DNA of 59,764 nt from JAYZDF01 sp036337945 (GTDB lineage: Bacteria > Myxococcota > Kuafuiibacteriia > Kuafuiibacteriales > Kuafuiibacteriaceae), in assembly GCA_036337945.1 (NCBI GenBank), contig JAYZDF010000034.1, positions 1 to 59,764 on the forward strand. Direction: 5' to 3'. The stretch's first letter is position 1. Each line of letters begins with the position of its first letter. The notes under the pieces are model-generated. The model did no database searches and was not told the DNA's origin. It saw only the letters and a list, made by a program, of their open reading frames with translations. Both the position numbers and the translations under genes were made by a program. Below, one piece after another: positions 42,401-50,917 of this stretch.

Positions 42401-43747
42401 GCCACCAAGAGTCACGGAAACAGGGTAAAAGCGATCAAAGTTCGCATACACGGTCGTGGTGGCAGTCAAAGTCAGACGACATGTAGATAGAGAATGATTA
42501 CATTCTGGACTCACCCAGCCCGCAAACTCCGAATCTGTATCAGCAGTTGCGGTGAGAATGACGCCTGTATTTAGAGGATACCTTTCCGAACAATCCGTTC
42601 CACAATCAATTCCCGCAGGCGAGGATGTTATCTGACCAGAACCAACACCCTGCTTGATGACGTTGAGCCCGACGTATTGAGTGTCGAATTCAGCATTAAT
42701 CTGAATATCTTTGTCGACCACAACTTCGCATGCGCCACTACCCGTGCAGTCTCCTGACCATTGGACGAATCGAGCACCAACATCTGGAAGCGCAGTCAGT
42801 TGGACTCTTTCGCCAATTGGGAAGTCAGAATCGCAAATGCTTCCACAACTGATTCCAGGCGGCGTCGAAAGGACCGTCCCCGAGCGTGCGCCAGACTTTG
42901 TCACAGCGATGCGAAAGTTCTTCACGAATTTAGCTCGGACAGATTTCGAACTCGTCATCGTGAGTGTACAGTCTCCCGTACCAGAGCAGTCGCCTTCCCA
43001 GCCCACGAAAATAAACTTCTCATTAGACTGAACCATCGCCTGCGCGTCGAGCTTCACAACCGTGTTCTTCACGTAGTCAAATTGACATTGATCTCCACAT
43101 GCAATGCCAACCGGAAACGAACGAACGACTCCAAATGTCGGATTATCAACTTCAACCGAGAGTCTGTGAAAAATCCGCTCAAATTTTGCTGTCACGGTTC
43201 GAGCACCGTCCATCTGAACCCGACAATCAACTTGCCCTTCACATGCTCCACCCCATCCAAGAAATTTTGAGTCATCGGTTGAGGTCGCCGTCAGAGAAAC
43301 AAATCTGCCCGATGGATAGTCTTCAATACAATCATATCCACAGATGATTCCAGGTGGATTAGAGGTAACCGTTCCGGTTCCAGTTCCATCGGGATACACA
43401 GTCAGGCGATGAGAAGGAACACCAAAAGTCGCAGTCACATTCTTTGGGCCGTCCATCGTCAATTGACAGACATCTTGACCTGTACAGTCACCAGACCAAC
43501 CTTGAAATGTAGATCCTCTCAAAGAATCCGGAGTTAACTCAATCGTTGCACCTATTCCGTAGGCTTGCTCACAGTCTGGCGCGCAATTAATACCTCCGAA
43601 CTTTGACTCAAGGACACTGCCCTGTCCTTCTCCTGCAATGTCTACTCTCAAGACGGCGTAGTTGATCTCTTGGAGACTACATCCCGTGCCAGCGAGGGTG
43701 ACCATATATAGCCACGATATCCATGAAGTCTTTCGGATCATACTCAT
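39401..43747 (-). CDS. Giant lipoprotein: InlB-like repeats, two FGE-fold domains and Kelch repeats
   Basis: A 1,448-residue protein. Lipoprotein signal SWLYMVTLAGTGC with Cys as lipidated residue. Order: seven divergent InlB-like repeats with paired Cys (about 30-610, e.g. GIDCGNDC and GWSGDCSGTGSC), two FGE/SUMF1-fold domains (about 614-860 and 860-1107, with EVTQGQW, RLPTEAEWE, GNVAEWTQD and RGGNY), then five or six Kelch-like blades (VWTGTELVVFGG, YDPATNTW) to the end. FGE domains lack the catalytic Cys pair of formylglycine-generating enzymes, so they more likely bind ligands than modify sulfatases. Likely outer-membrane anchored and surface exposed. The gene lies 111 bases after the LamG gene on the same strand. 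Confidence 0.88.
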   Translation of the reverse strand: MSMIRKTSWISWLYMVTLAGTGCSLQEINYAVLRVDIAGEGQGSVLESKFGGINCAPDCEQAYGIGATIELTPDSLRGSTFQGWSGDCTGQDVCQLTMDGPKNVTATFGVPSHRLTVYPDGTGTGTVTSNPPGIICGYDCIEDYPSGRFVSLTATSTDDSKFLGWGGACEGQVDCRVQMDGARTVTAKFERIFHRLSVEVDNPTFGVVRSFPVGIACGDQCQFDYVKNTVVKLDAQAMVQSNEKFIFVGWEGDCSGTGDCTLTMTSSKSVRAKFVKNFRIAVTKSGARSGTVLSTPPGISCGSICDSDFPIGERVQLTALPDVGARFVQWSGDCTGSGACEVVVDKDIQINAEFDTQYVGLNVIKQGVGSGQITSSPAGIDCGTDCSERYPLNTGVILTATADTDSEFAGWVSPECNHSLSTCRLTLTATTTVYANFDRFYPVSVTLGGLGRGTVTSDLPGIDCGNDCDEPLLSGTTVTLTATPEPGHEFVGWSGDCSGTGSCQMTIDGAKNVSASFEPILYPVGIALSGAGFGSISGAGGRLDCGHLGSTTNCISSIAAGTEIVFTASVAAGSTFRAWEGSCGTGSTCTLTIDRPMIVSAAFDPSFVLVSATVDSLGTDSSEVGHRANEAPARNVRIARSFWMKATEVTRREWQRFMPTDPSAHLACGLDCPVNNLSYGQVVEYLNRLSGSEGLEPCYQWTGSQWDSLGAKCAGYRLPTEAEWELAVRNGTNTAVSNGNITAGIDACSPDLVLNVSAWHCGNSSQLQPVAQKSPNAAGLFDVHGNVWELTQDMYQDDAYSLTAPDIIDPNGPGTSTDTPSVVRGGSFASFPRDCRSASRASSSNIDGTHIGFRPVRSNFRRVVAGTFDMGSTAVEIGHSLAESPRRAVTLARDLYVGATEVTQGQWIAVVPGQTNPSSFVGCGEDCPVEQVSYDSAVEYLNALSTYENRSTCYQENSGVWVVSDFGCEGYRLPTEAEWEYAARAGTTTSLYNGQISNGACADPLIDEVAWYCGNATGSTHQVGEKLPNEYGLYDVYGNVAEWTQDYYSSSYYSIAPQLSPTGPLVAQSRTIRGGNYDGFATLTRSAARADYNPSQSSPTIGFRTVRNACGAQAVSSINGSPDSRARRNESTVWTGTELVVFGGANISSLSPPQNISGHAYHPGTDTWRDLPVSNGVRDLTGASTVWTGSEILTWGGRTSSTAFASFGRRYDPVSNQWSLISTQDQLSVRMNAMTAWTGSQWIIFGGTDGMNTLSDGRRYLPKEDMWLPLAAPSLVARYGAATFFIGGRMLVAAGQIQTQLSANDYALYDPATNTWSSSGFAGGCSGVSDGIANERFALVRSETGWCAYDSQKNQWQAVPAFPDGRPLPDRNSGAIVARGGQFLVASNDPLTSAGVIDAYNPADNTWRQITSGISWDISNDIQATSADCGLFVWSRGQTGAQAWRIQE

Positions 43748-43858
43748 ACTTTCGCCAGTACCTCTACCGGAGTTAGAAGCCGGAAACCCGCTGCCATAAC
43801 CACGGTACTTGCGTGGAGAATACCTCGGTCAGGATTGAATGCGAAGGGGCTGCAGCGA

Positions 43859-45838
43859 TTAGTTTCCACAACCAACGGTTGCAGGATCAATCGGCACTTC
43901 TTTCGGGTCAGCAGCGGAAGGAAGAGAGCGTAATGTGGAGTAATAGCGGTTATAAGTTCGAAGGAGCAAACAGCGCTCATCAACAAATATCGCCCAAGCA
44001 GAGTTGACTTGACCAGCATCCAAGTAGTTTTTCGCCTCGGAATATCTTGCATATGCAGTCTGGAGCAAATTGTCAGGCAGATCAACGCTGGATACAGACA
44101 AGGCTCCAGGCACGCTTGCCGCCTGCTGATCAGGAAGTACGAGTTTGAGGTCCGCTGGATAAGACACATTGGCGGTTACCCAAGGCAGACCGGTCGGCGA
44201 TACATTGAGCGACAATTCGAGCATATTGAATAGTACTACCCCTAAACCTGCCCGCCAAAGGTACGTGTGGACTAGAGGCTCCGAAACAGAGTCAAGGAAC
44301 CTGGCTAGGTCGTTGAGTCGCAAATAACATCTCGTAAAGATTTCGTCGTCAAGGTCAAGAATCGCCAGCCTATCTAAGCAAGCATCAGCCAACCCTGGTG
44401 TAGTAATCGCCATCAGGTCACCAAGCTCATCCACGTCCGTCGAAGACGTTTTGTCCAAAACATCTAAGATCTCATCCAAAGTTCTACGCTCAGTGGTGTA
44501 AGGATTCGATAGCGCCGCAGTCACCTGCGGGAACATGACGTTTTCGAGAACATCACGGCTTGATTCCATCAGTGTACGAATCTGGATAGTACGTATCTGA
44601 TCGATTCGCAGCTGATCCTCTGTAGAAACACCTTGGCTAAATTGTTGAATACCTGACGCCCAACGCTCACGAACAGTTCGCAATGTCGTTCGCATGGTTC
44701 GATACGCTGGGTACAAGAGCGCCACACTGTCGTAAGCCGTTCTTGAAGCCGCAATTTGGTATCCAGAACGATTCCTGAAGCCTTCGAAACGTGCTGTTTC
44801 GAGATAAGCACCAGCGTTCGTCACCATTGCGATATCGTCTGCATGAGCTCCGTTCGCCACCCCTTCAACATGCCAATTGACTTCAGCATAAAGCGCGCGA
44901 GCGAGATCATTTGGAATCCGTGAAATGTCGACACCATTATTTTCGGCTTCGATGAGATACTGAACGCCTTGATCGGCACGGAGATATGAACCGTCAGCAT
45001 ATTGAGAGGACATGCTCCAGTAAGACAATGCTACTTGGAAAGAAAGAAGCGCATCTTCAAGCTCACTGATACCTGCGTAATTAGGGTCATTGATGAGGTT
45101 AGTGACTGCCGAAATGGTCTTCACCAAAGCCGCCTGATAGTTCGACGTACGAAGATAAGTTCGCTGAGTTGTTGAGTTCCCTGCAGCATCGGTAGCAACG
45201 ACTGAGATTCTATAACTTCCGAGTGGAATGCCGCTCCAAATTCGAATCAAACTTGCCCGAAGCGATGAATCGCCCCAATTACAGGCACCACTAGAGCGAG
45301 CGTTACATGGAATCGCACCAATGAGTCGGGAACCAATTTGTAGCGGTGTACCGGTGAGTTGTTCGGATGCATCAATCAGAGTAAATGAGTCCGCCGCCAC
45401 GTTATCAAAGCGCTCCAAAACAACCTGGATCCGTTCCATGCCGCTCGATGCCGGTGCGGCTGGGTATTGAATGAGTCCTCGAGTTGGGTCCTCCGATTCG
45501 ACCGTTGTTGAGAGACCTAGATTGCCAGTGTTGCCGCGAGAAGATGCATCTACAACAGACTGCGTCGCTCCAGCGAATGAGTACAGGACTACAGAGTCTG
45601 CGTCAGCTTGAACAGGTCGCCCCACACCGCCTCGGTAACGGCTTTTTACTTCGGCTTCAGTGATGGCATCTGCAGAGATATGTATCTCAGCAATTTCACC
45701 GTCAAACGACGTCGCCAAAGCATCTGATTCATTGATGCGACCACCGACGATAAGCGCGTAGGGGCGGCCACCTAATGTTACACCAGAGCCAGATGGGGTC
45801 GCAGGCCGGAATGCGGACGGCTCACCGTCGACAAACAA
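43859..45838 (-). CDS. C-terminal part of a LamG lipoprotein, after an in-frame stop
   Basis: A 659-residue stretch in the same frame as the upstream 1,545-residue part. Between TAA 45947-45949 and the first usable start here (TTG 45838) the frame is open for 36 codons and reads as the middle of a LamG domain (FEVDGGVKTLTSAGTIS, KWHHIAASY). The part then finishes that domain, adds a beta domain with disulfide-type Cys, and ends in about 450 mostly helical residues (STDVDELGDLMAI). With no ribosome site or signal of its own, it is probably not made as a separate exported protein. It is either the lost tail of a pseudogene or reached by readthrough. Confidence 0.7.
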   Translation of the reverse strand: MFVDGEPSAFRPATPSGSGVTLGGRPYALIVGGRINESDALATSFDGEIAEIHISADAITEAEVKSRYRGGVGRPVQADADSVVLYSFAGATQSVVDASSRGNTGNLGLSTTVESEDPTRGLIQYPAAPASSGMERIQVVLERFDNVAADSFTLIDASEQLTGTPLQIGSRLIGAIPCNARSSGACNWGDSSLRASLIRIWSGIPLGSYRISVVATDAAGNSTTQRTYLRTSNYQAALVKTISAVTNLINDPNYAGISELEDALLSFQVALSYWSMSSQYADGSYLRADQGVQYLIEAENNGVDISRIPNDLARALYAEVNWHVEGVANGAHADDIAMVTNAGAYLETARFEGFRNRSGYQIAASRTAYDSVALLYPAYRTMRTTLRTVRERWASGIQQFSQGVSTEDQLRIDQIRTIQIRTLMESSRDVLENVMFPQVTAALSNPYTTERRTLDEILDVLDKTSSTDVDELGDLMAITTPGLADACLDRLAILDLDDEIFTRCYLRLNDLARFLDSVSEPLVHTYLWRAGLGVVLFNMLELSLNVSPTGLPWVTANVSYPADLKLVLPDQQAASVPGALSVSSVDLPDNLLQTAYARYSEAKNYLDAGQVNSAWAIFVDERCLLLRTYNRYYSTLRSLPSAADPKEVPIDPATVGCGN

Positions 45839-45946
45839 TTTCAGCGAACCGCCATCAAAGGTGTAACTCGCAGCAATATGGTGCCATTTGCGCTGAGAAA
45901 TAGTTCCGGCGCTTGTGAGTGTCTTTACGCCTCCGTCGACTTCGAA

Positions 45947-48900
45947 TTAAACGCGGCCCGCGGAAGTAATGCGCAATTCCAACGCGGAATGCGCATTCGC
46001 GGTTGGTCCCGAAATAGGCACCTGCATGATTGTATAATTGCCAAGCGCTTCAACTTTCACCCAGGTTTCTAACGACGCAGCCTGGGCTGACGCCGGAATA
46101 AGAGGACTACTGGTCGGTGCGAGGGTCACGACGTTGTCACCGGTAAATAGGAGCTTATTCCCGAGGTTCGCAAGATCCCAATCAGCATCAATCGCCCAGA
46201 TATTTTCGAGTGAGCGCGTCTCTCCTCGAAAGAACGGAGGGTAAGAATCGGAGTCAGCAACCGAAACGCCTGTCTGGTCGAAAAGATTAGGGCTTATGGT
46301 TGGCGCCGTGGTGTCAATTCCAAAACCGCCAAGATCGAAAGAGCCAAAGTTTGTGCCCGAACCACCATCGTCTCGAGCAACAACGAGAATATCTGGGTAT
46401 GCGCCTTCCGCTCGATAAATCGCTCGGAACTCGGTGCCCGCGCTGTTGGCGATCATTTGATCAGGAGCCGGAACAACAGAGACTTGGTACGGTGCTGTAC
46501 CGTTACTGATGCCGAAGACATAATGAACTTCTCGATTGTAAAAGCGACCCGCCTGAGGGTTGCTTACACCGGTAATTTCAAGGTGAGGATTGTCAATGTT
46601 GAGCGTACCACCCACAACTTCGATGAGCTGAATACCGGTTCGTGAGTTACCCGCGGGGTCTGAAATGGTCCATTCCACTCGGTGGGTACCTGGCTCCCAG
46701 CAATTGTTTTGAAGTCCAGGACCACTTGTCCGGCTATTCGTTACGGTCAAGCTAGAGCTTTGATAGCCATTGTCACGTACGGCTGGAGAAGGCAGAACTG
46801 GTTGAAAGCAAACAGACGCATCTCGAGAGATGGATAGATTCTGCAGCGGAGGATCGAAAACGGGCGCTGTTGTATCAACAATACGAACAATCCTGACATC
46901 GGTTCCCTGGTTGCCCGAATCGTCGGTCGCAACAAATGTGACCTGCGTGTCACCAAGTGGGAAAGCGGTCGTCGGAGTAACCGTTATCGACAGCGAGGCA
47001 TCACATACATCTGTCGCCGAACTCGGGGTTGGAGTCGTCACGGTACCACTTGGATCCGTCGCCTCAAGAACAAGCGGCGCTCCGCCAGTGACAATCGGGT
47101 CTTGCGTATCACGAATACGAATCGTCTGATTCGGATTTGACCAGCCAACGTTGCCGCTCGTGTCCTGTGCTTTCCAATGCAAGACCGAAGACCCAAGTGA
47201 GAAATTGTATGGGAAGTTTACAAGTGGACCGGCCTGACCGTTTAGATAAGGTTGAACAAGAATCGCAGCGGCTTCGTCCACGTTGTCTGTCACAGCTGGT
47301 GCCGACACCGTCAAGAGCGCAGCATTGGGCCGATCACACTCTGCAATGACGGTCACTGGGTCGACGGTGATCACTGGAGGCGTTGAATCCCTTGGAAGAG
47401 AAAAACGTCCAAGCGGATAAGAAGTGATCGTTCCAAGCGGCGTTTTAGCCGTCATTTGGAAACAAAAGTTCGGTCCGCCAGTGAGATTTTCTAGTCGAGT
47501 CGATGGGTGGAAGGTATTACGGTTTACATCCGTGAGCTGAGGCGTCGTGAGTGTGTCTCCGGATTTCATCTGCAAGCCCCAAATCATGACATCCACCGTC
47601 GCAGGGAGACTTGAAAGATGTCTAATCAAAGATACACCCACGCGAGTCTGTCTAGATACGCGAGGTATGACGATGGAGAATTCTTGCCAACTGCCTGTGA
47701 CAGTGATCGTTCCATCCAGGTTACGTGCTGGATTCGTCGTGTTATCGGCTCGAGCAAATCGGTACGGAATCGTTTGGGTAATGTTGGACGTACTTTTCAT
47801 CCAAAACGAGATAATATGATTGTTTCCGTTGACGGGCTTGAACCGGTAAAGATTACCGCATCCCTCACGAGGACACACATTTTGAAAAAGCACTGACTCA
47901 TCCGTTGCGTTGGCTCTCGTCCGCTGAATTCGTATCGCAGTGTTCGTCCCATCAGGAGCTGTAGCTTGTGAGTAATTCGGAGTCACCGTGAAGTCTGTCG
48001 CTCCGGCAACCAGCGCTGAGGATGACCATCGGTTAGACATCGTTTCCGTATCTCTCAAGAGATTCCATGGCCCCACGTCTGCGATTGTTTGGAAATCTGA
48101 AAAGCGAGTTCCGGGGTTCCCAAGCATACCGCTGTATCTCAGTCCGGTTGAGTCATAAACAGAGTCTACTCGCCCCCATCGTGCTGCTACATTAGAGCTT
48201 GGACGGTTAACTCTCGCCTCGTCGATTCTCCAGGCGCCAACAGCGCCAATAATGCGAGCGTTATCTATTCGACCATCAAATGCCTGAGTCGCAACGCCGG
48301 TCCCGGCGTTGAATGCATTGACTCCTAAGCGAGGAACATTGACCGCATTCGAAGACGCTGGATAAGGACCTTGATGGGTCGCCGAATAATCGAGGATGCC
48401 GTTGATGTACCAACGCACTTGGTTTTGGTGAAAGATAAACTTAAAGTCGTACCATTGGTTAGGTACCAAGGTTTGAGTGCCGCGGTGCGAGATTGCATTA
48501 CCGCCTGCGTCGCGAATTTGCGCTACAATATTTCCACCGTCAATTCGGATATTACTCGTGCCCGCCGAGTAGATGGCTTGCTGTCGAGAAACCTCACGCG
48601 GCATGAATTGAACATTCATGACGAAGCGATCTTTTCCATGGATGTCGGCAAGACTTGCTGCCGCTCCCAAGGTGAGGTGATCATCAGTCCCGTCAAAATC
48701 AAGGACCCGGCGGTCACCGTCATCGACCCAGTCCGAGTTATTCATATTAACCAAGGTCGCATTGAGCCCAGAGCCACTAATATCTGGAGCTGAAGAACCA
48801 GCGGCTTGATCAAGTGGCCACCAAGCCACCTCCCCGTCTAGTTTCGAACCAGGGCCACGTTGATGCCTTGCCGCAATTTCCGAGGCCGTCAAACCTCGAT

Positions 48901-50584
48901 CGTACATTGCCATCGAGGCCAGTTTGCCGGTAAATCCGTCTCGGGGGCGTGAGCCGGGAACTGAGCCGTTGACTCGCCATTGGTTACCCACAGCGGCGCC
49001 AAGTGGTCCTTCTGCAAGACGCCCCTCGCGCGCTTGAGCCGCACGAACCGCTCCATTGACGAATAAGCGAGCCGTTTGCCCGTCGTAAGTTGCCGCTACA
49101 TGTGCCCACTCGTTGGCGTTCAGACCTTGAGAACTAGAAAGAGTGATGGCGGTTTCTGGTCCTTCTTCCACACGAGGGTTCCATGCAAGTACATCGATGG
49201 TTGGAGCAAAGCCTTGATTGGTCGTCGGACTGGTCAGATTTGAGCTCGGTTTATGCACGAGGATTTCTGTCGTCAAAGTCCCGCTGGTCGTCGGATTAAA
49301 GACGGCCGTGTATTCGCGCCAAGTGCCATCGACCGTGAAGACGGGGCCAACATTTACACCACCTCCGGCGTACACATGGAGGCCAGCGGTTTGCGGTTCG
49401 CCGGTGGTTGAGCGCAACCAAACTTTGAGCGTGTATTGCTTTCCGCTAGTGACCGTAATTTGCTGACCCCAAGCCTGGTCATTAGGTTGAGCGCCTTGAT
49501 TGCGCTGGAATCTCGTTGCCGTAAACGTGCCATCCGGGGCCATCGAACCCATGTAGTCTTGAGTGACAGTGAAAGGAACGTTGATGCTTCCCATGGCGCT
49601 ATCGGCCCAAGGGCTCACTGCCAGGTTGTCTGTGCTTTGAAGGAGATTCGACGCGCCTGTCAGAGTGAGATCAAGCGTGGGAACATTGTTGACCAGGTGG
49701 AGTTTTGTTTTGCCACCGCGCGCACCAAAGATGGTTCTGGTTTGAGAATTACTATTGAGCTGCAGCCAACCTTCCCAAGTCCATTGATTGTCTACTGGAA
49801 GTTCGCCGGGAAGATCAATAACCGAGGTTCCGATGCCCCCACCGGTGGTTTCTACGAAGTTAAGACCCGTAATCTTATCGCCGCAGTCACCTTCGGAGTA
49901 TTCAATAATGCCGTCTTCAAGCGGCGCGGAAATTTGACCTCGAACCTCCGTCTTGAGTTGGTGAGGTGCTACGCCTTCGCTCCCACTTGGCGTAGCGACG
50001 AAAACGGGAAGCTCTTGAAGCGAAAATTCTCCAGTGCGAACGACCATCCCCGCATACGTGGTTGCCGTGACTCGCCAGCAGTACGTACCGCCAGGCGCTA
50101 GACCAGCCCAGGTTCCTGTGAGCGTGGCACGACCTGTTTCCAATCGTTCGTAAATTCCGTAGGTGCAAACGTCTCCGGTCTTACGAAACAATTTGAGGGA
50201 CCAGTTCGCATCTGCTTGGTGAGCAAAGTTGTAATCGGCGCGTTCAGGTTGAGGAAAGGGAGTGACAGTCGCTTCGATCGTTCCCATCGGTGACATGGGT
50301 CCTAAAAGAAGTTTGTGCGTAGAGTTTTCGGCGACACCGATCGGCATTTCGGGGCCAACGACAAAACGAACACGGTAGTTGCTGTCACGCGCGGTGGCAA
50401 TGCTTCCAGCAAATGTGGTGACACCACGAGAGTTTTGCGGCGAAGACACATGATGAGTCAGTCCTTGCTCGCTTGATTGAATCTCAGCTACTGGCTCCTG
50501 CGTCGCCTCCGGGGCAGCCGTACAGGCGGCCAACAGAGATGCAAGGGCCAAGCTAAGGTTTCTATTTTCTAATGCCGATTTCAT
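45947..50584 (-). CDS. N-terminal part of a LamG/HYR lipoprotein, interrupted by in-frame TAA
   Basis: About 1,545 residues from ATG 50584, chosen for its lipoprotein signal (LSLALASLLAAC). Domains: an Fn3-like beta region, a LamG fold with an inserted jelly-roll domain resembling carbohydrate-binding modules, a second LamG fold (WWPLDQAAG, LDFDGTDDHLTL), a second jelly-roll (TVTGSWQEF), about three HYR repeats (FVATDDSGNQGTDV), and the first half of a third LamG cut by TAA at 45947-45949. The reading frame continues uninterrupted beyond, so the gene is one 2,277-codon frame with a single stop. GTT-TAA-TTC would become Gln or Glu by one base change. Surface binding or adhesion role likely. 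Confidence 0.82.
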   Translation of the reverse strand: MKSALENRNLSLALASLLAACTAAPEATQEPVAEIQSSEQGLTHHVSSPQNSRGVTTFAGSIATARDSNYRVRFVVGPEMPIGVAENSTHKLLLGPMSPMGTIEATVTPFPQPERADYNFAHQADANWSLKLFRKTGDVCTYGIYERLETGRATLTGTWAGLAPGGTYCWRVTATTYAGMVVRTGEFSLQELPVFVATPSGSEGVAPHQLKTEVRGQISAPLEDGIIEYSEGDCGDKITGLNFVETTGGGIGTSVIDLPGELPVDNQWTWEGWLQLNSNSQTRTIFGARGGKTKLHLVNNVPTLDLTLTGASNLLQSTDNLAVSPWADSAMGSINVPFTVTQDYMGSMAPDGTFTATRFQRNQGAQPNDQAWGQQITVTSGKQYTLKVWLRSTTGEPQTAGLHVYAGGGVNVGPVFTVDGTWREYTAVFNPTTSGTLTTEILVHKPSSNLTSPTTNQGFAPTIDVLAWNPRVEEGPETAITLSSSQGLNANEWAHVAATYDGQTARLFVNGAVRAAQAREGRLAEGPLGAAVGNQWRVNGSVPGSRPRDGFTGKLASMAMYDRGLTASEIAARHQRGPGSKLDGEVAWWPLDQAAGSSAPDISGSGLNATLVNMNNSDWVDDGDRRVLDFDGTDDHLTLGAAASLADIHGKDRFVMNVQFMPREVSRQQAIYSAGTSNIRIDGGNIVAQIRDAGGNAISHRGTQTLVPNQWYDFKFIFHQNQVRWYINGILDYSATHQGPYPASSNAVNVPRLGVNAFNAGTGVATQAFDGRIDNARIIGAVGAWRIDEARVNRPSSNVAARWGRVDSVYDSTGLRYSGMLGNPGTRFSDFQTIADVGPWNLLRDTETMSNRWSSSALVAGATDFTVTPNYSQATAPDGTNTAIRIQRTRANATDESVLFQNVCPREGCGNLYRFKPVNGNNHIISFWMKSTSNITQTIPYRFARADNTTNPARNLDGTITVTGSWQEFSIVIPRVSRQTRVGVSLIRHLSSLPATVDVMIWGLQMKSGDTLTTPQLTDVNRNTFHPSTRLENLTGGPNFCFQMTAKTPLGTITSYPLGRFSLPRDSTPPVITVDPVTVIAECDRPNAALLTVSAPAVTDNVDEAAAILVQPYLNGQAGPLVNFPYNFSLGSSVLHWKAQDTSGNVGWSNPNQTIRIRDTQDPIVTGGAPLVLEATDPSGTVTTPTPSSATDVCDASLSITVTPTTAFPLGDTQVTFVATDDSGNQGTDVRIVRIVDTTAPVFDPPLQNLSISRDASVCFQPVLPSPAVRDNGYQSSSLTVTNSRTSGPGLQNNCWEPGTHRVEWTISDPAGNSRTGIQLIEVVGGTLNIDNPHLEITGVSNPQAGRFYNREVHYVFGISNGTAPYQVSVVPAPDQMIANSAGTEFRAIYRAEGAYPDILVVARDDGGSGTNFGSFDLGGFGIDTTAPTISPNLFDQTGVSVADSDSYPPFFRGETRSLENIWAIDADWDLANLGNKLLFTGDNVVTLAPTSSPLIPASAQAASLETWVKVEALGNYTIMQVPISGPTANAHSALELRITSAGRV

Positions 50585-50719
50585 AGTCACCGATTGCCCG
50601 TCCTTATGCAGCTGCCCGTACGAATGGATCGGCAGTTGGTCTACGCAGACGTGACCCGCGTGACAAACAGACACAATTCGTAATTCAGGCACCTACAATT
50701 GATGCACAAATGCTAAGTA

Positions 50720-50756
50720 ATACTACCAGTTTCAGTGCTTTGTGATAAGGATCACG
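50720..50756 (-). promoter_or_regulatory. Candidate promoter with CRP/FNR-like box for the LamG lipoprotein gene
   Basis: On the minus strand TTATCA (50743-50748) and TAGTAT (50720-50725) are spaced 17 bases, each matching four of six consensus positions. TGTGA-TAAGGA-TCACG (50741-50756) overlaps the -35 and matches the CRP-family TGTGA-N6-TCACA box with one mismatch. It lies in the 333-base gap 50585-50917, the longest gene-free stretch of the window, which otherwise holds only the hairpin at 50880-50908. Confidence 0.35.
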
Positions 50757-50879
50757 ACCAAAAAAGTTTTGGGGAAACACGGTCGGTCATTTGTCGGGGT
50801 CGAGACTGACAAATACCAGCTCAGACTCTCGAACTGGCGAGTTTAGGCGGGTCGCATTTGCCTTTATAGAGGGTATAAA

Positions 50880-50908
50880 CCCTAGATCCACGGACTGTTT
50901 CACTAGGG
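50880..50908 (-). terminator. Possible weak terminator after the TPR gene
   Basis: ACCCTAG and CTAGGGT arms (7 bp, with flanking base) enclose a long loop just downstream of the stop at 50918; on the minus strand TTTATA follows. The loop is 15-17 bases and the T-run short, so it is a weak candidate. Confidence 0.35.
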
Positions 50909-50917
50909 TAAATCAGA

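Noticed and set aside
39401..43747. FGE domains as active formylglycine-generating enzymes
   Set aside because: Neither domain has the catalytic Cys pair before the GFR motif and no sulfatase lies nearby.
43748..43858. c-di-GMP (GEMM) riboswitch in the leader of the InlB/FGE/Kelch gene
   Set aside because: A few GEMM-like words occur on the minus strand, but the two conserved stems and the tetraloop receptor cannot be laid out.
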